NCBI GenBank assembly: GCA_002353575.1
Contig: DEJQ01000024.1
Location: 1-56,231, forward strand
Direction of reading: 5' to 3'
DNA length: 56,231 nucleotides
From: Prevotellaceae bacterium UBA2744
GTDB taxonomy: Bacteria; Bacteroidota; Bacteroidia; Bacteroidales; Bacteroidaceae
Shown: one piece after another, positions 50,514 through 56,231 of the stretch
How the letters are laid out: every line of letters begins with the position of its first letter
Numbering within the stretch: the stretch's first letter is position 1
The notes under the pieces: generated by a model
Databases searched by the model: none
What the model saw: the letters and a program-made list of their open reading frames with translations, nothing else
Told to the model about the DNA's origin: nothing
Program-made: the position numbers and the translations under genes

Positions 50514-50596
50514 ACAAAACGTGTTTTTGTTTTTATTGTCGAGCGAAAGTACTTTATTTAAAGGAAGGAAAATTAATTGATAATTGATAGCTGGTG

Positions 50597-50627
50597 ATTG
50601 ATAATTGACAAATGTTTTGTACTTTTG
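50597..50627 (+). promoter_or_regulatory. Bacteroidota-type promoter for the MFS gene
   Basis: ATTG at 50597-50600, a 19-base spacer and TACTTTTG at 50620-50627, 20 bases before the ATG. It overlaps the ATTGATAATTGA repeat, so copy changes may affect it. Confidence 0.6.
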
Positions 50628-50647
50628 CAGAAAAATTGTGAGGAAAT

Positions 50648-51832
50648 ATGTCTGCAGTGGAAAAACTATGGAATAGCAATTATATAAAGGTATGGTGTGC
50701 CAATTTCATGATATTCTTCTCGTTCATGGTAGTCACCCCTTTACTGCCCCTTTACTTGAGCGAGGAGTTCGGAGCCGACAAGCATACGATCGGTGTAGTC
50801 CTTTCGGGTTATACGCTGACAGCTCTCTTCATGCGTCCCTTCAGTGGGTATATGGTTGACAGTTTCCCTCGCAAGGTAGTTCTGCTGACATCCTATTTCC
50901 TTTTCTTTGCACTCTTTGCAGGGTATCTTGTGGCTGGCTCTCTCACTCTCTTTGCATTGGTCCGTACCCTGCATGGCGGACCTATGGGTATGGTCACCGT
51001 GGCAAATTCCACCTGTGCCATCGACGTGCTCCATCCAAGCCGTCGTGCCGAGGGAATAGGCTATTATGGTCTGAGTAATAACCTCGCCACGAGTATGGCT
51101 CCGACCATCGGACTGCTCATCTATGAGCTCGTCGATAGCTATAATGCCATCTTCATTGTAGCATTGTTGGTTTCATTCGTCGGACTCATGCTCAACTCCT
51201 CTGTCCGATTCCCTGAGAAAGAGATTGTTCCGAATAAGGCTCCTATCTCGCTCGACCGTTTTTTCCTTGTCAAGGGAACCCTGCTCGGAGTATGTATGGT
51301 GTGCATAGCGTTCTCCTATGGTGTCATCGCTACTTATATCGCCATCTACAGTAAGGAAGAACTGGGTATGACGGCTGGTTCCGGACTGTGGTTCGCTGTT
51401 CTTTGTATCGGACTAATGGCATCGCGCCTCCTCGGTATTCGCAGTCTGCGTGAGGGCCGTATAGTAGAGAATGCCAGTCATGGACTTCTGGTCAGTCTCG
51501 TAGGTTACGGTTTGTTTGCCACAGTCCATAACTACTTCGGCTATTATGGTGCTGCACTTATCGTCGGACTTGGCAACGGTCACGTATGGCCGGCTATGCA
51601 GAATATGTTCATCAACCTGGGCACTAACCGTCAGCGTGGCACTGCCAATTCCACCATTCTCACCTCGTGGGACGTGGGCGTAGGTATTGGCGTAGTTCTT
51701 GGCGGAATCATTGCTGAGTACTACGGTTACACGTCTGCCTTCCTGGCCGGTTTCCTGTTTAACGCAGTCGGAGTAGCTGTATTCTTCCTGTTCGCACGCG
51801 AAAATTATCTGCGCAACAGGGTTTCGGCTTAA
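50648..51832 (+). CDS. MFS transporter (efflux-type), substrate unknown
   Basis: 394 residues with 12 predicted helices. MFS motif A appears as GYMVDSFPRKVVLL between helices 2 and 3; GPMGMVTVANSTCAIDVLHPSRRAEGIGYYG follows, with LHPSRRAEGIGY typical of YfcJ/arabinose-efflux-like transporters. The repeat in the second half ends DVGVGIGVVLGGIIAEYYG. There is no sugar-porter signature, so efflux of a small molecule is more likely than uptake. Its 3' end overlaps the convergent MscS gene by 4 bases (51829-51832). Confidence 0.85.
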   Translation: MSAVEKLWNSNYIKVWCANFMIFFSFMVVTPLLPLYLSEEFGADKHTIGVVLSGYTLTALFMRPFSGYMVDSFPRKVVLLTSYFLFFALFAGYLVAGSLTLFALVRTLHGGPMGMVTVANSTCAIDVLHPSRRAEGIGYYGLSNNLATSMAPTIGLLIYELVDSYNAIFIVALLVSFVGLMLNSSVRFPEKEIVPNKAPISLDRFFLVKGTLLGVCMVCIAFSYGVIATYIAIYSKEELGMTAGSGLWFAVLCIGLMASRLLGIRSLREGRIVENASHGLLVSLVGYGLFATVHNYFGYYGAALIVGLGNGHVWPAMQNMFINLGTNRQRGTANSTILTSWDVGVGIGVVLGGIIAEYYGYTSAFLAGFLFNAVGVAVFFLFARENYLRNRVSA

Positions 51833-52674
51833 ACCATATGTACATCAAGCTGTGGGAACGGAATAGAAATGCCAGCAGCATTCAATGCGTCATAAATCTT
51901 CTCAATCAATTCAAATTTCACTGAGAAATAATTACTTGTGTCTGTCCATACCCTCAGTTGGAAAGTGATACTGCTGTCTGCCATATTGGTCATCGGACAG
52001 AACGGTTTTCTTTCTCCCTCTTTTTCTATTCGGCTGTCAGCATCGCATAAGTTGAATACAATTTTTCTTACGTCCTCGGGATGTGTGCCGTAAGCTACGT
52101 TTATGTCTATATCTACCCGTCGCTTGTTTTCCCTTGTGATGTTCTTAATCGTACCGTTTGCCAGACCACCGTTCGGGATGATTATTGTCTGGTTGTCAGG
52201 AGTCGTTATGATTGTGCTGAAAATCTGAATGTAACGTACTATTCCGCTGAATCCTTGTGCTTCGATATGGTCGCCGACCTTGAATGGTTTCAGCACCAGT
52301 ATCATCACCCCTCCTGCAAAGTTCTGCAGTGTGCCCGACAATGCCATACCGATAGCTACGCCTGCCGATGCCAATAGGGCTGCAATCGAAGTAGTCTCTA
52401 TACCCAATACGGCTACAATCGAAACGACGAGAATTACATAGAGTCCTATCGAACACAGACTGTCAAGGAAGGTGTATAGCGATGGCTCCACCTTTTTTCT
52501 CATCATAATCTTTTGTATGAGCTGTGTCAGTTTTCCGATTATGAATTTTCCTACTATATATATAAGGATGGCAGCCAGCACGTTCTTGCCCAGCGTCACC
52601 AGATACTCTATTATGTTGTTAAGGGCAAGGTCGCCCATCTTGTTTGTCAGTGTCTCTGTGATTTGATTCTTCAT
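51829..52674 (-). CDS. MscS-family mechanosensitive ion channel
   Basis: 281 residues: two or three N-terminal helices (NVLAAILIYIVGKFIIGKL), then the pore helix GVAIGMALSGTLQNFAGGVMILVLKPFKVGDHIEAQGFSG, in which the glycine/alanine packing and the conserved LQN..GG..I pattern match MscS, and a beta domain (NQTIIIPNGGLANGTIKN). The cytoplasmic domain ends in PFPQLDVHMV. It opens under membrane tension during osmotic downshift. It lies 5 bases from the nitrilase gene stop upstream on the same strand, so the two are likely one transcript. Confidence 0.94.
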   Translation of the reverse strand: MKNQITETLTNKMGDLALNNIIEYLVTLGKNVLAAILIYIVGKFIIGKLTQLIQKIMMRKKVEPSLYTFLDSLCSIGLYVILVVSIVAVLGIETTSIAALLASAGVAIGMALSGTLQNFAGGVMILVLKPFKVGDHIEAQGFSGIVRYIQIFSTIITTPDNQTIIIPNGGLANGTIKNITRENKRRVDIDINVAYGTHPEDVRKIVFNLCDADSRIEKEGERKPFCPMTNMADSSITFQLRVWTDTSNYFSVKFELIEKIYDALNAAGISIPFPQLDVHMV

Positions 52675-52679
52675 TGTTT

Positions 52680-53426
52680 TCAGTCTCTATCTTTAAGTAC
52701 AGGGAATTTCTCTCTGAATAGGTTAAGTTTGTCCATATTTATCTCTGCCGTCAGCCAGTCTTCCTTACCATCGTCACACTCAGCTGCCACCCTGCCATAG
52801 GGGTCTATGAATTCTGTACCTCCACAGTACTCACAGGCATTGTCGCTGCCTACGCGGTTCACCCCACACACGTAGCATTGGTTCTCTATCGCGCGGGCCT
52901 TCAGCAGGGTCTTCCAAACTTCGATTCTCGACGTAGGCCAGTTGGCTACATACAACGCACAGTCATAGTCCTCGTGATTTCTGCTCCACACTGGGAATCG
53001 CAGGTCGTAGCACACCTGCATGAGGAATCTCACCCCGCGCCATTCTGCAATCACCCTCTCATTCCCGGCTGTGTATCGCTCGTCTTCTCCTGCATAGGAA
53101 AAGAGATGACGCTTGTCGTAGAATACAGCCGTTCCGTCTGGTTTCACGAAGTACATTCTGTTTGCATACCTGCCATCATTGCAGCAGGTAGCAATACTGC
53201 CAACGATGGCTGCGTCGGTTTTCCGTGCCATCTGCTTCATCCATTCCAGCCCTTCGCCTTTACTGTCAGCTATACCTTCGGGTTTGGTAGCGAATCCCGT
53301 GGTGAACATCTCAGGCAATACGTACAGGTCTGCCTGTCCGGCTTTCTCTATCATTTTTTCTGCTCTCAGCAGATTAAGCCGAGGCTCGTTCCACGATATA
53401 TCAGTCTGTAAAAGGGAAATTTTCAT
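52680..53426 (-). CDS. Nitrilase-family amidase (YafV / omega-amidase type)
   Basis: 248 residues from ATG 53424-53426; the longer frame adds 15 residues unlike the family. The catalytic triad is Glu39 (VLPEMFTTGF), Lys105 (YDKRHLFSYAGE) and Cys139 (QVCYDLRFPVW). The phrase LPEMFTTGF and the CYDLRFP motif match YafV and Nit2 omega-amidases, which hydrolyse alpha-ketoglutaramate. A TACCTTTG box lies 23 bases upstream. The MscS gene follows 5 bases after. Confidence 0.92.
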   Translation of the reverse strand: MKISLLQTDISWNEPRLNLLRAEKMIEKAGQADLYVLPEMFTTGFATKPEGIADSKGEGLEWMKQMARKTDAAIVGSIATCCNDGRYANRMYFVKPDGTAVFYDKRHLFSYAGEDERYTAGNERVIAEWRGVRFLMQVCYDLRFPVWSRNHEDYDCALYVANWPTSRIEVWKTLLKARAIENQCYVCGVNRVGSDNACEYCGGTEFIDPYGRVAAECDDGKEDWLTAEINMDKLNLFREKFPVLKDRD

Positions 53427-53448
53427 CCTTTTTTTATAAATATTGGCA

Positions 53449-53456
53449 CAAAGGTA
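53449..53456 (-). promoter_or_regulatory. Candidate -7 promoter box for the nitrilase gene
   Basis: Minus-strand TACCTTTG (TAnnTTTG) 22 bases before the ATG. No clear -33 TTTG. Confidence 0.45.
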
Positions 53457-53476
53457 CAAAAATACCTGCATTCTGT

Positions 53477-53506
53477 ATTGGATTTTACTTTTTTTATATA
53501 ATTTTG
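53477..53506 (+). promoter_or_regulatory. Bacteroidota-type promoter for the porin gene
   Basis: ATTG (53477-53480), an 18-base spacer and TAATTTTG (53499-53506), about 60 bases before the ATG at 53567. Confidence 0.5.
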
Positions 53507-53566
53507 CGCCGCTAAAATAAAATAGTAATCAAAATTTTTAAATCAGTAACAAAAAGTCAGTCGGAT

Positions 53567-54736
53567 ATGAAAAAGAACTTAACATTGAAAACGAAATTGC
53601 TTATTTGTCTTACTTTTTATTTTTTGTCTTCTGTTTGTATGTTTGCAGCAAATCCCATTGAGACAGGGACAGCAAGTCATTCTGATGAATCAAGTACACC
53701 CGATTTTACGACCGAGAAGGCTGTAAAGGCTATTAGTCCCAATGCACCCGACTGGGCACTCGACGTAGCCTCGCGCATCAAACTCCACGGCTATGCTCAG
53801 GGTGGTTATTTCTATAAGCACACGTCACGCGACAATGCCGATGCCCATTCGTTTGAAGTGAAGCGTACCCTCCTGTGGGCTGAGGCTCAGATTACCGACC
53901 GATGGTCATTCCTCTTCATGCACGATTTCAACAGCGTCGTTCAGGAGTTCTATACCGACTTTCGTATCACTAACAATAAGGCTCTCGCTGTCCGTTTGGG
54001 TCAGTTCAAGACTGCGGTGACGATGGAGAACCCCTGGTCGCCTACCTCAATGGAGACAATCGACGTCTATTCCGAAGGTGTTACATATCTTGCCGGATGT
54101 GGTTCCGACCCCCTCTACGGAGTGCAGTATGGTCGTGACCTGGGTCTTTCCTTCTTTGGTGAATTTGCAAAGGGTAAGTTTGCCTATGTTGTGGAGATGC
54201 TCAATGGTCAGGGCATTCAGAATGCAAAGCGCGACCTGAACAACAAGAAAGATTTCGTGGCTCGTCTTGAGTTCCGTCCCTTCAGCGGATTCAATATCGT
54301 AGCTACTGGTCAGATAGGGTGGGGCAATGCACTGGTCAATGCCCCTGTATTCTGTCCTACTGTTAAACTTGGTGACAGCTACCGCCGCAACCGCTATTCT
54401 ATTGGTGTCGATTATAAATCCAAACCATTCAATGTGCATGGCGAATTCCTCGGTGGCAAAGACGACTGCACAGTCAGCCGTGGAGCCTACGTCACCGGTT
54501 CCGTGCGTCTGTTTGATAAAGTAGATTTCATTGCATCATACGACTTCTTCAACTTCAATGTCGATGACAAGATGGACATGCACAAGGTCGTAGCCGGTCT
54601 GCAGTACTGGTTCTTCAAGAAATGCCGTTTCCAGGTGCAGTACATCTACAAGAATGCCGATACAGACTACAAGTCTTACTTCACTCATGGCAAGAACCAT
54701 GCAATTATGGCACAGATGCAGATACGATTTAACTAA
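53567..54736 (+). CDS. OprO/OprP-like porin
   Basis: 389 residues. The signal peptide ends near residue 28 (SSVCMFAA). After a low-complexity segment (SDESSTPDFT) the barrel begins: RIKLHGYAQGGYFYKHTS, FEVKRTLLWAEAQITDRWSFLFMHDF, LAVRLGQFKTAVTMENP, and so on, ending AIMAQMQIRFN with a terminal strand. The LGQFK and GYAQGG phrases match the OprO/P phosphate-selective porin family as found in Bacteroidota, where substrates are often unknown. The SSS transporter gene starts 44 bases downstream, so uptake of a shared solute is possible. Confidence 0.85.
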   Translation: MKKNLTLKTKLLICLTFYFLSSVCMFAANPIETGTASHSDESSTPDFTTEKAVKAISPNAPDWALDVASRIKLHGYAQGGYFYKHTSRDNADAHSFEVKRTLLWAEAQITDRWSFLFMHDFNSVVQEFYTDFRITNNKALAVRLGQFKTAVTMENPWSPTSMETIDVYSEGVTYLAGCGSDPLYGVQYGRDLGLSFFGEFAKGKFAYVVEMLNGQGIQNAKRDLNNKKDFVARLEFRPFSGFNIVATGQIGWGNALVNAPVFCPTVKLGDSYRRNRYSIGVDYKSKPFNVHGEFLGGKDDCTVSRGAYVTGSVRLFDKVDFIASYDFFNFNVDDKMDMHKVVAGLQYWFFKKCRFQVQYIYKNADTDYKSYFTHGKNHAIMAQMQIRFN

Positions 54737-54780
54737 GGTCAAAGGCTGAAACTTTACACTTTTAAATTTTCACTTAAAAT

Positions 54781-56231
54781 ATGTTTTTACGAATTTTTCT
54801 TACCGTCCTATTTCTCGCCATCATGGTCGGGGTAGGCATTTACTCGCGCAAGCAAGCCAACTCTGTTGATGGCTTCGTCTTGGGCGGTCGCAATGTAGGC
54901 GGCTGGCTTACAGCCTTTGCCTATGGCACCAGCTATTTCTCAGCTGTAGTATTCATCGGCTATGCCGGTCAGTTCGGATGGAAATACGGACTCTCAGCCA
55001 CATGGATTGGCATAGGTAACGCCATCATCGGTTCACTCTTTGCATGGTGGATACTCGGTCGCCGCACCAAAATCATGACGCAATACATCGGATCGCGCAC
55101 CATGCCTGATTTCTTTGGCATCCGTTATGGCAGTCAGCGTCTTCGTATCGTGGCATCCATCATTGCCTTCGTATTCCTGATCCCTTATACGGCAGGTGTG
55201 TATAAAGGCATATCAACCCTCTTCGAGATGGGCTTCGGTATTCCCTACATCTATTGTGCTATCACCATGGCAGTGCTCACAGCTATCTATGTCATCCTTG
55301 GCGGTTATAAGGCAACAGCCATCAACGACTTCATTCAGGGTTGTATCATGATCTTCGGCATTGTGCTTGTCATCGTAGCCGTCATCAACAGTCAGGGCGG
55401 ACTCACAGAAGCTGTTCAGAAACTCTCAGTAATGCCTTCCGATGCCGATCCTGCCGTGAACGGTAAGTTTGCCGATCTGTGGGGACCAGACCCTTGGAAC
55501 CTCCTCGGTGTCGTCATCCTCACTTCTCTCGGCACATGGGGCTTGCCTCAGATGGTAGGCAAATTCTACTCCATCAAGGATGAGGCTGCCGTGCGTCGTG
55601 GTACAGTCATCTCCACTGTCTTTGCTCTGCTTGTAGCCGGAGGCTGTTACTTCCTCGGTGGTTTCGGACGTCTGTTCGACAGTCCTGCTATCTATGCTGC
55701 CGACGGCAAGATAGCCTTCGACAGTATCGTCCCTTCTATGCTTGTCACGCTCGACGATGCTATCATCGGTCTCGTCGTCCTGCTTGTCCTTGCTGCTTCC
55801 ATGTCAACCCTTGCGGGTCTGGTGCTCACCTCCAGTTCTACGATGACCCTCGACCTCATCTATCGTGATAAGCGAGCATCCGAAGACGAAGTGCAGTCGG
55901 GAGAAATCGATGACTCCGTACGCGGTAATATCGAACGCCGTAAGGTGGTAGTCATGCGTGTGCTCATCGTTTTCTTCATAGCAATCTCTCTTCTTATAGC
56001 CTTGAACCCGCCTACGTTCATAGCCCAGCTTATGGGTATCTCATGGGGAGCACTTGCCGGAGCCTTCCTTGCTCCTTTCCTTCTTGGTCTCTACTGGCGT
56101 GGGGTCACCCCTGCAGCCGTATGGGCAAGCTATATCTGGGGCGTAGGACTTATCGTTCTGAATATGCTTACAGGCAATGCCATTGCCAATCCTATCAACT
56201 GCGGTGCTATCGCTATGGTTGGCGGCTTCCC
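54781..56231 (+). CDS. Sodium:solute symporter (SSS family), truncated by right edge
   Basis: The frame opens at ATG 54781 and runs without a stop to the end of the window, about 483 residues. Helix-rich, with early VDGFVLGGRNVGGWLTAFAYGTSYFSAVVFIGYAGQ (motif GGR..GGW..A.AYGTSYFSAV), then YGLSATWIGIGNAIIG and AASMSTLAGLVLTSSSTMTLDL, the conserved SSS motif. It couples solute uptake to sodium. The solute is unclear: proline, sialic acid and monocarboxylates all have such carriers. It is likely cotranscribed with the porin upstream (44-base gap). Confidence 0.9.
   Translation, partial: MFLRIFLTVLFLAIMVGVGIYSRKQANSVDGFVLGGRNVGGWLTAFAYGTSYFSAVVFIGYAGQFGWKYGLSATWIGIGNAIIGSLFAWWILGRRTKIMTQYIGSRTMPDFFGIRYGSQRLRIVASIIAFVFLIPYTAGVYKGISTLFEMGFGIPYIYCAITMAVLTAIYVILGGYKATAINDFIQGCIMIFGIVLVIVAVINSQGGLTEAVQKLSVMPSDADPAVNGKFADLWGPDPWNLLGVVILTSLGTWGLPQMVGKFYSIKDEAAVRRGTVISTVFALLVAGGCYFLGGFGRLFDSPAIYAADGKIAFDSIVPSMLVTLDDAIIGLVVLLVLAASMSTLAGLVLTSSSTMTLDLIYRDKRASEDEVQSGEIDDSVRGNIERRKVVVMRVLIVFFIAISLLIALNPPTFIAQLMGISWGALAGAFLAPFLLGLYWRGVTPAAVWASYIWGVGLIVLNMLTGNAIANPINCGAIAMVGGF

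Noticed and set aside
1..56231. tRNA or rRNA genes
   Set aside because: I looked through the intergenic gaps for CCA-ended cloverleaf arms and rRNA core sequence and saw none; tRNAscan would settle it.

Overview
The window looks like a chromosomal segment of a Bacteroidales bacterium, most likely Prevotellaceae. The signs are PorU and PorV of the type IX secretion system, a Bacteroidota-specific DUF4290 protein, a BspA-type surface-protein fragment, a Prevotella-style secreted C-terminus (VYDIQGRRL, then GIYIKNGKK), and repeated promoters of the Bacteroidota form TTTG-N19/20-TAnnTTTG. Taxonomy is inferred from these features, not from a marker-gene search.

Layout. 1-3057 (minus): a CstA-family transporter followed by an exported PLP-dependent decarboxylase, then decayed fragments of a BspA-like gene and of a second CstA copy. 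3058-6200: a small accessory island with a hairpin-rich intergenic stretch, a broken DUF1016 nuclease gene running into a RAYT-type transposase, a RelE/ParE toxin-antitoxin pair, a nested inverted repeat and the 3' end of a GH19 endolysin gene. 6203-11772: an OmpH lipoprotein, a small membrane protein, a YbiT-like ABC-F ATPase and a large AddB-like nuclease. 11813-23302 (minus): a dense housekeeping cluster, ispF-porV-porU-FAH-rseP-dxr-rimM-murA-DUF4290-tsaB. 23474-25654 (plus): yicC, gmk and a HAD hydrolase. 25630-31320: a divergent AraC regulator facing a sugar porter and a DUF5107-TPR protein. 31508-34199: an outer-membrane barrel, a sugar O-acetyltransferase and a truncated secreted-protein gene.

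34200-40916 (minus) is a compact thiamine operon, thiS-thiE-thiG-thiC-thiF-thiH-thiE2-thiD, led by a TPP riboswitch. thiL lies slightly upstream in a second operon, sppA-lpxK-pnp-thiL. 47859-54736 holds a GH105 hydrolase, a CCA/poly(A) polymerase, an MFS transporter, a MscS channel, a nitrilase-family amidase and an OprO/P-like porin. A sodium:solute symporter gene runs off the right edge.

The best candidates for something little described are: the exported PLP decarboxylase paired with CstA; the AraC / sugar porter / DUF5107-TPR cassette; the RAYT transposase fused to a DprA-like domain and joined to a broken DUF1016 gene beside a REP-like hairpin; the ABC-F protein with one degenerate ATP site; and the ThiF lacking its usual cysteines.
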